64,000 nt of DNA from assembly GCF_003029735.1 (NCBI RefSeq), contig NZ_KZ686268.1:62001-126000 (forward strand), in the 5' to 3' direction. This document shows positions 26,609 to 34,896 of this stretch, in pieces (position 1 is the first letter of the stretch; each line of letters opens with the position of its first letter). A model generated the notes under the pieces. That model did no database searches. It was not told the origin of the DNA and saw only the letters and a program-made list of their open reading frames with translations. A program made the position numbers and the translations under genes. Source of the stretch: Pedobacter yulinensis. Its GTDB lineage: Bacteria > Bacteroidota > Bacteroidia > Sphingobacteriales > Sphingobacteriaceae.

Positions 26609-27664
26609 TCAGCTCAATTTTACCCTTGGGTCTACAACCGCGTACAGCATGTCTACAATGATATTGATCACCACAAATACGAAAGCAATAAATAAGATCG
26701 AGCCCATTACTACGGGAAAATCAGACATTTCAAGAGCGGTGACGGTGGTACGCCCAAGGCCGTTGTAGCCAAAAATGTATTCTACAAAAAATGACCCGGC
26801 CAGCAGCGAAGCAAACCAGCCTGAAATGGCCGTAATGACCGGGTTGAGCGCATTTTTAAGCGCATGTTTATAAATGATGGCGCTGCGCCCGAGCCCCTTT
26901 GCCCGGGCCGTGCGGATGTAGTCCTGCGCCAGCACGTCGAGCATCGCGCTGCGCGTAAGCTGAACAATGATGGCAAGCGGCCTGAGTCCGAGGGTAATCA
27001 TGGGAAGCCAGAGGTTTCGCAGCGTAAGCACCTCGCCCCGGAAAGGATCGTAGCTGTACAGGCTGCCTGACATGGACAGGCCGGTCACATCGCTCAGCAA
27101 AAATCCGAAAATCCAGGCAATGATGATCCCCGCAAAGAACGAGGGGGCCGAAATGCCCAGGATGGCGAAAGAATTGGCCAGGCGGTCGATCCACGTATCT
27201 TTGTAAACGGCACTGAGAACCCCCAGGAAAATGCCGATCAGGGTGGCAAAGATCATCGCTGTTGCGGCAAGAATAAAGGTGTTTGGAACGGTCTCGGCAA
27301 GGATGGCCGTAACATCGCGACGAGTCTGGTACGAACTGCGCAGGTACGGCCATTTTAGCGCCAGTGCATGTTCGTCTGCTTTGAACAGCCGGATATACCG
27401 GTATTTTTCCCTGTTAGCCGGCGTGTCTTCGTGCCAGCTGAGCGGCGAGAGGTCATTTACATACAATAAAAACTGGACGTGCCTGGGGCGGTCCAGTCCA
27501 AATTCTTTGCGTACTGCCTCGAGCGATTGTACGTCGGCCCGCTGACCCATGGTCATGCGGGCAGGATCTCCAGGCAGGATGTTAAAAAGCACGAACACGA
27601 CGACCACCACGCCTCCCATAACGATCAGTCCGTAAAGCAGTTTTCTAAAAGTATAGCGCAGCAT
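26609..27664 (-). CDS. ABC transporter permease, DppB/OppB type
   Basis: A 351-residue inner-membrane permease of the peptide/nickel importer family. The N-terminal helix and FNILPGDPA motif are typical of DppB/OppB, and about six transmembrane segments follow. The EAA loop contacting the ATPase reads RTARAKGLGRSAIIYKHALKNAL. A hydrophilic insertion of about 50 residues lies between helices 1 and 2, larger than in E. coli DppB. No DppC, ATPase or binding protein is adjacent, so its partners must be elsewhere. Its start codon overlaps the DoxX stop by one base, so the two genes are translated from one mRNA. Confidence 0.88.
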   Translation of the reverse strand: MLRYTFRKLLYGLIVMGGVVVVVFVLFNILPGDPARMTMGQRADVQSLEAVRKEFGLDRPRHVQFLLYVNDLSPLSWHEDTPANREKYRYIRLFKADEHALALKWPYLRSSYQTRRDVTAILAETVPNTFILAATAMIFATLIGIFLGVLSAVYKDTWIDRLANSFAILGISAPSFFAGIIIAWIFGFLLSDVTGLSMSGSLYSYDPFRGEVLTLRNLWLPMITLGLRPLAIIVQLTRSAMLDVLAQDYIRTARAKGLGRSAIIYKHALKNALNPVITAISGWFASLLAGSFFVEYIFGYNGLGRTTVTALEMSDFPVVMGSILFIAFVFVVINIIVDMLYAVVDPRVKLS

Positions 27665-28815
27665 TATTTGGAAAAATAGTTTTTAGAGAGTATGTCGAAA
27701 TCAGGCAGGCTGTGATAGTGCCACTTGTTTACAATGGTGCCCTCCCGGAGCAGGAGCACGCCCGGATTGGCCCTGACCATACTTTTTAGCGGCACGGCAT
27801 CGGCATAAAACACCTCCATAAACAGGCGGTGGTTGCGGCTGAAAGTAGCGGCATCCCTGGCCGAACTGGCAGTAAGCAACACCGTCCGGATATTAAAATG
27901 CTCACTGGCGTTGAGGGCCAGCGCATTGATCGCCGCTATAGCCTGCTCATTGGCCTGATCCAGGTTCCAGGCCACCACCACCAGGTTGTAATAGGGATTT
28001 TCCAGCAGCTCGCGGGTATAATCTGTGCCTGATGCGTCGTTGATAAAGAGGTCTTTAACCGGGGGCGTAAAGCCTTTTTTCCAGAGTTCTTTTGTTGGCT
28101 CGCCGACTATTTTCCAGGCATCGTCTTTCCAGATTCCTTCTTTCAGGTAGGCGGCATCTGTAATCTGTCTCGATTGCCCTGTTTTGCTGTTCTTAAGCTG
28201 GTACACGATGCGGTATTCATCGGGCTTTTTCCCAGGAGGCACCTGCATGAGCGCGGGAATGTTTGCTCCCACTTTATAAGGCAGGAAGTCGATTACCGGA
28301 CCATAGTTATAAGTAAGGGAACCGAACATGAGCGAAGCGGTAAAGATGGCTGCAAAAAGTCCGGCGCGCCGGCCCGGATGATGCACCACAGGCGTGATCC
28401 GGTTCCTTTCACGAAATATAAAAACGATCAGCAGCAGCAGCACCAGGTCTTTTGTAAATGACTGCCAGGGCGTGAGCGGTATGGCATCGCCAAAACAGCC
28501 ACAGGAAGTAACGACCTTAAAGGCTGCCGAGACGAAAGTCAGCAGCGTAAAAAAGATAATGAGCAGCAACAGGCCCCAGGCTACCCGCCGAGCAGACATG
28601 CCCAGCAGCAGGAGTGCGCCCAGTAGGATTTCGAGGGCACAAAGCAGAATGGCCAGCAGAGTGGCAATTCCGTTTAGGAAACCCATATGGAAAACATCAA
28701 AGTATTCTTGCAGCTTATAACCGAAACCGAGGGGATCGTTAGCTTTGATCAGTCCCGAAAATATAAACAGGATACCGACAAAAAGCCGCGCAAACAAGAG
28801 TAAGTTTCTTTTCAT
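27664..28815 (-). CDS. DoxX/BT_3928-family membrane protein with C-terminal thioredoxin-like domain
   Basis: A 383-residue protein of the BT_3928 family. The N-terminal half is a four-helix DoxX/MauE-like membrane domain (about 1-150) beginning RLFVGILFIFSGLIKANDP and carrying a CGCFGDA motif at the end of a helix. The C-terminal half (about 170-383) resembles a thioredoxin fold (NLVVVAWNLDQ, PGVLLLREGTIVNKWH) but has no CXXC pair. Function is not established; the CGCFG motif suggests redox partnering, as in MauE and VKOR-like proteins. In other Bacteroidota it sits next to a DUF1599 gene, as here, and often tpiA, which is absent. Confidence 0.8.
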   Translation of the reverse strand: MKRNLLLFARLFVGILFIFSGLIKANDPLGFGYKLQEYFDVFHMGFLNGIATLLAILLCALEILLGALLLLGMSARRVAWGLLLLIIFFTLLTFVSAAFKVVTSCGCFGDAIPLTPWQSFTKDLVLLLLIVFIFRERNRITPVVHHPGRRAGLFAAIFTASLMFGSLTYNYGPVIDFLPYKVGANIPALMQVPPGKKPDEYRIVYQLKNSKTGQSRQITDAAYLKEGIWKDDAWKIVGEPTKELWKKGFTPPVKDLFINDASGTDYTRELLENPYYNLVVVAWNLDQANEQAIAAINALALNASEHFNIRTVLLTASSARDAATFSRNHRLFMEVFYADAVPLKSMVRANPGVLLLREGTIVNKWHYHSLPDFDILSKNYFSK

Positions 28816-28854
28816 ATTCTTTGAGTTTTATGCTGCCAATGCCGCCACCAATGG

Positions 28855-29397
28855 CTACAGACCGAGTTTAATCAGCGCGAACACCGCATAATTGATCATA
28901 TCCTGGTAGTTCGCCTTGATCCCCTCAGAGACCAGCGTCTGCCCTTCATTATCTTCGATTTGCTTTACCCTGAGAATTTTCATCAGGATCAGGTCGGTGA
29001 TTGAGCTTACCCGCATGTCGCGCCAGGCCTCGCCATAGTCGTGGTTTTTGGCAAACAACAGTTCCCGGACCTCATTGATCTTTTCGTCGTAACGGCTTTC
29101 TACCTCGGCCGGGTCCAATTCAAGGGGAGTTTCAGCAGGCAATTCAAGCTGCAGCATGGCCATGACACAGTAATTGATGATGCCAATATATTCAGGAAGC
29201 ACCCCCTCGCCTACTTTCGAGACCTTTTTCTCTTCAAGCGTACGAATGCGCTGCGCCTTGATGAAAATCTGGTCTGTTATTGAGCTCGGCCGCAGAATGC
29301 GCCAGGCTGTGCCGTAATCTTTTGTTTTTTTGATGAACAGGTTACGGCAGTGAGCGATCACTGCATCGAATTCTGTCGCTGTATTTTTTTGTGCCAA
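28855..29397 (-). CDS. DUF1599 protein with two internal repeats
   Basis: A 180-residue soluble protein of the DUF1599 family, also described as a nucleotide-modification-associated domain. It is a clear internal duplication: residues about 20-90 (KKTKDYGTAWRILRPSSITD) and about 115-180 (AKNHDYGEAWRDMRVSSITD) align with each other, including the IINYCVMAMLQL and MINYAVFALIKL tails. Enzymatic activity is unknown. The start codon appears to be TTG (29397), because no ATG precedes the conserved FDAVIAHCRNLF segment. It lies 39 bases upstream of the DoxX gene on the same strand and is likely its operon partner. Confidence 0.82.
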   Translation of the reverse strand: MAQKNTATEFDAVIAHCRNLFIKKTKDYGTAWRILRPSSITDQIFIKAQRIRTLEEKKVSKVGEGVLPEYIGIINYCVMAMLQLELPAETPLELDPAEVESRYDEKINEVRELLFAKNHDYGEAWRDMRVSSITDLILMKILRVKQIEDNEGQTLVSEGIKANYQDMINYAVFALIKLGL

Positions 29398-29419
29398 AGA
29401 AATAATTATTGCTTTTAAG

Positions 29420-29427
29420 TATTTTTG
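29420..29427 (+). promoter_or_regulatory. Possible -7 element TATTTTTG for folP
   Basis: An exact TAnnTTTG match, but 113 bases before the folP ATG and without a TTG at normal spacing. A chance match in this AT-rich gap is possible. The 142-base gap otherwise holds no gene. Confidence 0.3.
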
Positions 29428-29539
29428 CTGCAGTCACGGCCTGTTCCCGACCGTCCGGCAGCGCCGTTTGCAGGGCGCCCCAGCCCGCAAAGAACGGCTA
29501 AAGATACATTTTTGAACGCAAACCTCAACCGCCTGCAGC

Positions 29540-30391
29540 ATGACAACAAGCAATCCTTCGACGGCCATATACTGGCAATTCGGCTCCCGAACCGTCGACT
29601 TCGCCGCGCCGCGGGTAATGGGCATTCTGAACGTTACGCCTGACTCGTTTTTTGCAGCAAGCAGACAGCAGGATATCGATGCTGCACTGCGCAAGGCCGG
29701 GCAGTTCCTGGACGAAGGCGCCACCTTTATCGATGTAGGGGCTTACTCTTCCAGGCCCGGGGCAGATGACATTGCACCCGCCGAAGAACTGCGCCGGCTG
29801 ATACCGGTTATCGAAGCCCTTTCCAAACACTTCCCTGAGGCTATCCTCTCTGCAGACACCTTCCGCGCCGCAGTAGCCAGGGAGGCGGTGGCTGCCGGGG
29901 CGCACCTGGTCAATGATATCGGAGGCGGCATCCTGGATCCGGCGATGTTCGACACGGTAGCCGGCCTGAAGGTCCCTTACATACTCATGCACATGCGCGG
30001 AACGCCGCAAACCATGAAAACGCACACCGGGTACAATGACATGCTCACAGAGATGGACGCCTTTTTTTCCGCACAGGTGGAAGCGCTGTTAGAAAAAGGA
30101 GTGAAAGATGTTTGCATTGACGTGGGTTTCGGGTTTGCCAAGACCATTACGCAGAATTATACCCTGTTGCGGTCAATGCATCGTTTCCAGGAATTCGGGT
30201 TGCCCTTGCTGGCCGGCCTGTCGCGTAAATCAATGGCCTGGAAACCGCTTGGCATCAAAGCAGATGAAGCACTGAATGCAACCACCGTGCTCCATACCCT
30301 TGCCCTGCAGCAGGGCGCATCCATTCTTCGAGTGCACGACGTACGTGAAGCGGTTGAGTGCATCCGCATCAGTGAGCTTTACACCGGCTGA
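29540..30391 (+). CDS. folP: Dihydropteroate synthase
   Basis: A 283-residue TIM-barrel enzyme that condenses p-aminobenzoate with dihydropterin pyrophosphate in folate synthesis; it is the sulfonamide target. The first signature, VMGILNVTPDSFF (about 30-42), is followed by the pABA/pterin loop FIDVGAYSSRPGADDI, ILSADTFRAAVA, LVNDIGGG, the YILMHMRGTPQTM segment, DVGFGFAKT, and the GLSRKSM and RVHDV segments near the C-terminus. All expected blocks are in order. cdaA follows 40 bases downstream but has its own -7 element; folP next to cdaA is common in Bacteroidota. Confidence 0.95.
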   Translation: MTTSNPSTAIYWQFGSRTVDFAAPRVMGILNVTPDSFFAASRQQDIDAALRKAGQFLDEGATFIDVGAYSSRPGADDIAPAEELRRLIPVIEALSKHFPEAILSADTFRAAVAREAVAAGAHLVNDIGGGILDPAMFDTVAGLKVPYILMHMRGTPQTMKTHTGYNDMLTEMDAFFSAQVEALLEKGVKDVCIDVGFGFAKTITQNYTLLRSMHRFQEFGLPLLAGLSRKSMAWKPLGIKADEALNATTVLHTLALQQGASILRVHDVREAVECIRISELYTG

Positions 30392-30405
30392 TGCACATCA
30401 ATATG

Positions 30406-30413
30406 TAGATTTG
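30406..30413 (+). promoter_or_regulatory. -7 element TAGATTTG for cdaA
   Basis: An exact TAnnTTTG match 19 bases before the cdaA ATG and 15 bases after the folP stop, suggesting a separate cdaA promoter in addition to read-through from folP. Confidence 0.5.
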
Positions 30414-30431
30414 TTTTTCTAAATTGCCGCA

Positions 30432-31223
30432 ATGAAGGGTTTTGAATTTGACTTTCTTAAGATCACCATAACCGATGTGGTCGATGTTGTGCTTGTCGCC
30501 GTGCTCATCTATTATGTTTATAACCTGATCAGAAACACCCTCGCCGTTAACCTGCTGCTTGGCATGTTCATCGTGCTGATCCTCTGGTTTGTTGTCGACT
30601 CGTTGAAGATGGAACTGCTTTCGACCATCATCAACAAATTCATGAATGTCGGCATTATCGCCCTGCTGATCATTTTTCAACCCGAGATCAGGCGCTTTCT
30701 GCTGCTGATCGGCAAAAACGCGTTCCTGCAAAAAAACAAGGCCTGGTGGGGGTACCTGTTTGGCCGTAAAGACATTGAGCGCAACAACCTGGCTCGAATC
30801 AAGCCGATCATTGATGCCTGTAAAAGCATGAAAAAAACACGCACGGGTGCGCTGATTGTGATCGTTAAATTTTATGACGAACAATTTTTTGCGAACAGCT
30901 GCGAAGCGGTGAATGCCCGTATATCGAAGCGGCTTTTGGAAGCCATTTTTCAAAAAAATAGTCCGCTGCATGACGGCGCCGTGGTGATCTCTGAAAACAA
31001 AATCAAAAGCGCCAGCTGTATTTTGCCGCTAACCGACAATGACCAGCTGCCGCCGCAGTTTGGCTTGCGGCACCGCGCGGGGATCGGCGTTTCTGAAACC
31101 ACCGATGCGGTTGCCGTGATCGTATCTGAAGAAACGGGCGAAATTTCGTACGCCAAACAGGGTCGCGTGCGGATGAATGTTTCGTTCGGCGAACTGGAAA
31201 AGCTGCTCAACAAGGACTTTTAA
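30432..31223 (+). CDS. cdaA: Diadenylate cyclase (c-di-AMP synthase), CdaA type
   Basis: A 263-residue membrane-bound enzyme that makes c-di-AMP from two ATP. Three N-terminal transmembrane helices (about 15-90, for example VVDVVLVAVLIYYVYNLI) precede the DAC/DisA_N catalytic domain (about 105-260). The two catalytic motifs are present: DGA in SPLHDGAVVI and RHR in FGLRHRAGIG. The usual GALIVIER segment is altered to GALIVIVKF, a minor difference. The molecule controls potassium transport, osmotic balance and cell-wall integrity in other bacteria. No CdaR or phosphodiesterase gene is adjacent. A terminator lies directly after the stop. Confidence 0.94.
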   Translation: MKGFEFDFLKITITDVVDVVLVAVLIYYVYNLIRNTLAVNLLLGMFIVLILWFVVDSLKMELLSTIINKFMNVGIIALLIIFQPEIRRFLLLIGKNAFLQKNKAWWGYLFGRKDIERNNLARIKPIIDACKSMKKTRTGALIVIVKFYDEQFFANSCEAVNARISKRLLEAIFQKNSPLHDGAVVISENKIKSASCILPLTDNDQLPPQFGLRHRAGIGVSETTDAVAVIVSEETGEISYAKQGRVRMNVSFGELEKLLNKDF

Positions 31224-31228
31224 CGAAA

Positions 31229-31265
31229 AAGCCACCCGGTTCGCGGATGGCTTTGTTTATTTTTA
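31229..31265 (+). terminator. Terminator between cdaA and the bacilliredoxin gene
   Basis: Arms AAAGCCA (31229-31235) and TGGCTTT (31249-31255), with an inner CCG/CGG pairing, are followed by GTTTATTTTT. The A-rich other side makes it potentially bidirectional between these convergent genes. Confidence 0.75.
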
Positions 31266-31273
31266 CAATGAGC

Positions 31274-31684
31274 TTAGCAGTATTGTTCAAAAGCACCGAT
31301 CAGGTTGTCGGCGATCATTTGGGCGGGGCGGCCTTCAATCTGGTGGCGTTCAATCATGTGAACCAACTTACCGTCTTTGAACAGCGCCATGGCCGGCGAT
31401 GATGGCGGATAAGGGATCATGTAGCTTCGTGCTTTATCTACTGCTTCCTTTTCCATACCCGCAAAAACCGTAACCAGTTTATCAGGATGCTTTTCATGCG
31501 CAGCGGCTGCTTTTGCTGCCGGACGTGCATTGGCTGCCGCACAGCCGCAAACAGAATTAACAACCAGCAAGACGGTTCCTTCGCTTTTCAGGGCGTTGTC
31601 GACATCGGCTGCATCTTTTAACTCTTCAAAACCGGCGCCGGTCAGATCCTTGCGCATGGGTTCAACTAAATATTCAGGATACAT
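31274..31684 (-). CDS. Bacilliredoxin, BrxA/BrxB (YphP/YqiW) family
   Basis: A 136-residue thioredoxin-fold protein of the BrxA/BrxB family. In Firmicutes these remove bacillithiol from oxidised proteins, and homologues in Bacteroidota are usual. The CGC active-site motif is at C46-G47-C48 (LLVVNSVCGCAAANARPA), and the family's MYPEYLVEPMRKDL start and FAGMEKEAVDKAR and YPPSSPAMALFKDG segments are intact. A last cysteine is at residue 136. It is convergent with cdaA and shares the terminator region. Whether the organism makes bacillithiol cannot be seen here. Confidence 0.92.
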   Translation of the reverse strand: MYPEYLVEPMRKDLTGAGFEELKDAADVDNALKSEGTVLLVVNSVCGCAAANARPAAKAAAAHEKHPDKLVTVFAGMEKEAVDKARSYMIPYPPSSPAMALFKDGKLVHMIERHQIEGRPAQMIADNLIGAFEQYC

Positions 31685-31791
31685 TTTTTTAAATTATTTC
31701 GTTTTTCAAATCAATATCACAAAATTAGCTAAATCTAACCGGAAAAACCCTTAGCTAACCATTATTAACAATCGGATGATATTCGCCGAAA

Positions 31792-31822
31792 TTGTCGTAT
31801 CGTTTTGAAAATGTTAAATTTG
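31792..31822 (+). promoter_or_regulatory. Promoter of the M23 peptidase gene (TTG-N20-TAAATTTG)
   Basis: An exact -7 element (31815-31822) is preceded at 20 bases by TTG (31792-31794). It overlaps the first codons of the longest possible reading frame and therefore decides the start at 31847. Confidence 0.7.
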
Positions 31823-31846
31823 CAACCTGCAAACCGCAAAGGATTG

Positions 31847-32683
31847 ATGAGAAGAAGGAAAGAGAAAACGACAATCATTATTGTCAACGAGCAGAAGAAT
31901 GCCATTCAGCCAATCGAGGTTCCCAGTAAGTTTGTCGTCAACTGGAAAAAATATGCATTAGCCGCCGTACTGGTGTTTTTTTCAATGGTCACATCCATTA
32001 TTTACCTGACCATTAGCAGGAACGAACTGTATGAATCGGGCCAGGTCCTGGCCAGCCAGCTTGAGGCCGTGCAAAGCGAAATGCAGGAGATGGCTACTGA
32101 TACCGTCAAAGCCGAAGAGCCGGACCGTTATGCTGAAATCGACAATAAACTCAGCACAATCAATAAATTTTTGAAGGCCCGCGGCCTTAAACCAGCTTTC
32201 AGCGACCAGAAAAAGAAGGAACTGACGGAAGAGGAAATAGACAACTACTATAAGGAATACCTTAATAAAGTAATTTTCAACCTGGCCCATACACCCATTG
32301 GCTTTCCCTACCCGGGCCATATTACCTCGACATTCGGGCACCGGGAAAACCCCTTTACTTTTTCAGGCGGCGAGCGCCATAAAGGCATCGACATTAAAGG
32401 CAATACCGGCGATCCGGTTCGGGCAACTGCGCAGGGCCGCGTTACTTTTGCCGGCTATCGCGGCGGATACGGCAAGTGTATCGTGCTGAAGCACGCCAAT
32501 GGTTTCGAAACGCTGTACGGTCACCTTTCGCGCATCAATGTAGATGAAGGCGACCGGGTAAAAGTTGGCGAACTCATTGGCCGCATCGGCTCTACAGGCC
32601 GCAGCACCGGTCCGCACCTGCATTACGAAGTGCACCGCAACGGGAAATTTGTGAACCCGAAAGGATACCTTTCGTTGAACTAA
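31847..32683 (+). CDS. M23-family metallopeptidase (peptidoglycan endopeptidase)
   Basis: A 278-residue membrane-anchored LytM-type protein. The ATG at 31847 (MRRRKEKTTIII) is preferred because the two upstream ATGs lie before or within the promoter. One transmembrane helix (about 34-56) is followed by a short helical linker and the peptidase domain (about 150-278). Zinc ligands are the His and Asp of RHKGIDIKG and the His residues of GPHLHYEVH, and the VRATAQGRVTFAGYRGGYGK core is typical. It probably cuts peptide cross-bridges in the wall or activates amidases. It is monocistronic as far as can be seen. Confidence 0.92.
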   Translation: MRRRKEKTTIIIVNEQKNAIQPIEVPSKFVVNWKKYALAAVLVFFSMVTSIIYLTISRNELYESGQVLASQLEAVQSEMQEMATDTVKAEEPDRYAEIDNKLSTINKFLKARGLKPAFSDQKKKELTEEEIDNYYKEYLNKVIFNLAHTPIGFPYPGHITSTFGHRENPFTFSGGERHKGIDIKGNTGDPVRATAQGRVTFAGYRGGYGKCIVLKHANGFETLYGHLSRINVDEGDRVKVGELIGRIGSTGRSTGPHLHYEVHRNGKFVNPKGYLSLN

Positions 32684-32968
32684 CGAGAGGCAGCCAGCCA
32701 GGTGCCTGACCGTGTAAACAACGCCTCAGCCTTTGGGCAGATACACGTTTCAATAAAACGATATTCACGACAACCAGTCGTACTGCTTGCCTGGCAGGTT
32801 GAGGGCGCAGCGCCGGTTTGTTTTCGATCGCCGAAATGTCAACATTTTACACACGCCTTCCTCTTTCTCATATTAATCACCGATATTTGTACCGGTATTT
32901 GCGCGTGGCGCAAAGCGCCGTAAGCATGCAGCAAATTTGCTGTGATTCAATTCATTAAAAAAATAAAC
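32684..32968 (+). promoter_or_regulatory. Long ahcY upstream region with a perfect 7-bp hairpin
   Basis: A 285-base region without a convincing gene. A perfect stem TTTGCGC (32898-32904), loop GTG, GCGCAAA (32908-32914) ends 55 bases before the ahcY start and has no T tract, so it looks more like an operator or leader hairpin than a terminator. I do not see the conserved core of an SAH or SAM riboswitch. Confidence 0.35.
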
Positions 32969-34285
32969 ATGTCATCAGTAGAGACGACTTACGTACCTTA
33001 CAAAGTTAAGGACATTTCACTGGCGGAGTGGGGCCGCAAAGAAATCGAACTGGCAGAGGCAGAGATGCCTGGCCTGATGTCCCTTCGCAAAGAGTTCGGA
33101 CCTTCGAAACCCCTTAAAGGCGCCCGCATTGCCGGCTGCCTGCACATGACCATTCAGACTGCCGTGCTGATCGAAACACTTGTTGAGCTCGGCGCAGACG
33201 TAACCTGGTCTTCTTGCAATATCTTCTCTACCCAGGATCATGCAGCCGCTGCCATTGCAGCCGCAGGAATTTCTGTGTATGCCTGGAAAGGCCTGACAGA
33301 GGAAGAATTTGACTGGTGTATCGAGCAGACCTTGCACTTCGGCGAAGACCGCAAGCCCCTGAACATGATCCTGGACGACGGTGGTGATCTGACCAACATG
33401 GTATTTGACAGGTACCCTGAATTGATCGGCGAGATCCGCGGACTTTCTGAAGAAACCACGACGGGCGTTCACCGCTTGTATGAGCGCATGAAAAATGGCA
33501 CGCTTCACCTGCCGGCCATTAACGTAAATGATTCTGTTACAAAATCAAAATTTGACAACAAGTACGGTTGCCGCGAGTCGCTCGTAGACGCCATTCGCCG
33601 TGCTACCGATATTATGCTGGCCGGCAAGGTTGCCGTTGTGGCGGGATATGGAGATGTAGGTAAAGGTTCTGCTGAGTCTCTGAGCTCACAGGGCGTTCGG
33701 GTTATTGTTACCGAAATCGACCCGATCTGCGCGCTGCAGGCGGCTATGGAAGGTTACGAAGTCAAAAAATTTGCAACCGCCGTTAAGGAAGCCGATATCA
33801 TTGTTACCACGACCGGAAACTGCGACATTGTTCGCGCTGAGCACTTCCGGCTGATGAAAGACAAAGCCATTGTTTGCAACATCGGCCACTTCGATAACGA
33901 GATCGACGTAGCCTGGCTGAACCAGAACTACGGCGACACAAAAGTGGAGATTAAACCACAGGTTGATAAGTATACAATCGATGGCAAAGACATCATTCTC
34001 TTAGCAGAAGGACGTCTGGTGAACCTTGGCTGTGCCACTGGTCACCCCAGCTTTGTAATGAGCAACTCGTTTACCAACCAAACGCTGGCACAGCTTGAAT
34101 TGTGGACCAACCGGGATGCTTATGAGAACAAAGTATATACCCTGCCTAAACACCTCGACGAAAAGGTTGCACGTTTGCACCTCGAAAAAATTGGTGTTGA
34201 GCTTGACGTGCTAGATCAGCACCAGGCAGACTACATCGGTGTTCCTGTCGAAGGCCCGTACAAGCCAGAGGCATACAGATACTAA
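32969..34285 (+). CDS. ahcY: Adenosylhomocysteinase (S-adenosylhomocysteine hydrolase)
   Basis: A 438-residue NAD-dependent enzyme that splits S-adenosylhomocysteine into adenosine and homocysteine, recycling the product of methylation reactions. The start at 32969 gives the normal N-terminus ([20 protein letters not shown]). Signatures present are [58 protein letters not shown], the NAD-binding [14 protein letters not shown], and [12 protein letters not shown]. It ends with the typical [24 protein letters not shown] tail (seen as [11 protein letters not shown] and PYKPEAYRY). A strong terminator follows. Confidence 0.97.
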   Translation: MSSVETTYVPYKVKDISLAEWGRKEIELAEAEMPGLMSLRKEFGPSKPLKGARIAGCLHMTIQTAVLIETLVELGADVTWSSCNIFSTQDHAAAAIAAAGISVYAWKGLTEEEFDWCIEQTLHFGEDRKPLNMILDDGGDLTNMVFDRYPELIGEIRGLSEETTTGVHRLYERMKNGTLHLPAINVNDSVTKSKFDNKYGCRESLVDAIRRATDIMLAGKVAVVAGYGDVGKGSAESLSSQGVRVIVTEIDPICALQAAMEGYEVKKFATAVKEADIIVTTTGNCDIVRAEHFRLMKDKAIVCNIGHFDNEIDVAWLNQNYGDTKVEIKPQVDKYTIDGKDIILLAEGRLVNLGCATGHPSFVMSNSFTNQTLAQLELWTNRDAYENKVYTLPKHLDEKVARLHLEKIGVELDVLDQHQADYIGVPVEGPYKPEAYRY

Positions 34286-34299
34286 TCGTTAAAAATGCG

Positions 34300-34332
34300 A
34301 AAGCCGCCGGATATTCCGGCGGCTTTTTTTTT
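34300..34332 (+). terminator. Intrinsic terminator after ahcY
   Basis: A perfect 9-bp GC-rich stem, GCCGCCGGA (34303-34311) with TCCGGCGGC (34315-34323) and a TAT loop, is followed by nine T residues. It is the strongest terminator in the window. Confidence 0.95.
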
Positions 34333-34345
34333 ACCCAAAGTGCGC

Positions 34346-34774
34346 ATGACAAAAACATTCGATTCCATGGATGGAAACCGGATCAGGTTTCGCTGGTCAG
34401 CTGGTTATTTTATGGTTGCACTGCTTTTATTCATTACAGAGTTACTTATTGCACTTTACGTACATGATAATTTCGTGCGGCCATATGTCGGCGATTTCCT
34501 CGTTGTCATATTCATCTACGCATTCATCCGGACGTTCTGGGCGCTGCCCCCAGGGCCATTACTGATTGGTGTCTTTTTGTTCGCCTGCGCCATTGAAACT
34601 GCTCAATACCTCGACCTGGTCAAACGCATCGGACTGGAAAACTCCCCCGCTGCGCGAACGGTACTGGGCACCTTCTTCAGTTGGAATGACATAGCTGCGT
34701 ACGCTTTAGGTTGCCTATCAGTTACAGGGGTGGAATGGGCCATCCGTAACCGGCCGAAACCGGCCATAAGCTGA
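34346..34774 (+). CDS. DUF2809 membrane protein
   Basis: A 142-residue integral membrane protein with four hydrophobic helices. The segment VGDFLVVIFIYAFIRTFW and the later IETAQYLDLVKRIGLENS and GTFFSWNDIAAYALGCL match the DUF2809 pattern, which resembles VanZ-like proteins. Function unknown. The start is placed at 34346 because a longer reading frame would run through the ahcY terminator; 34367 is an alternative. Copy 1 of the dispersed palindromic element lies 57 bases after the stop. Confidence 0.78.
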   Translation: MTKTFDSMDGNRIRFRWSAGYFMVALLLFITELLIALYVHDNFVRPYVGDFLVVIFIYAFIRTFWALPPGPLLIGVFLFACAIETAQYLDLVKRIGLENSPAARTVLGTFFSWNDIAAYALGCLSVTGVEWAIRNRPKPAIS

Positions 34775-34831
34775 GCAGGATCGGTTCGCAGCAAAACAGG
34801 CGGATTGAATTTGGCAGAGCTCGACTCCACC

Positions 34832-34871
34832 AAAGTTGGTAACTTTTATAAAGTTACCAACTTTAAGTTAA
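34832..34871. repeat. Dispersed palindromic element, copy 1
   Basis: AAAGTTGGTAACTTT (34832-34846), TAT, AAAGTTACCAACTTT (34850-34864), then AAGTTAA. The 15-bp stem with a 3-base loop is perfect. It lies between the convergent DUF2809 and gtrA genes. The left flank (GCTCGACTCCACC, 34819-34831) resembles the T-arm-like flank of copies 2 and 3 but is more diverged. It may serve as a two-way terminator. Confidence 0.85.
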
Positions 34872-34896
34872 AAAATCAATCGTTTACCGATGAAAA

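Noticed and set aside
26020..26661. 213-residue reading frame on the plus strand
   Set aside because: It lies almost wholly antisense to aroK, whose P-loop and substrate motifs are intact, and has no recognisable domain.
32702..32923. 73-residue frame upstream of ahcY
   Set aside because: Atypical composition, no start signal, and it overlaps the leader hairpin; more likely non-coding.
32684..32968. SAH or SAM riboswitch before ahcY
   Set aside because: The conserved cores of known classes are not visible.
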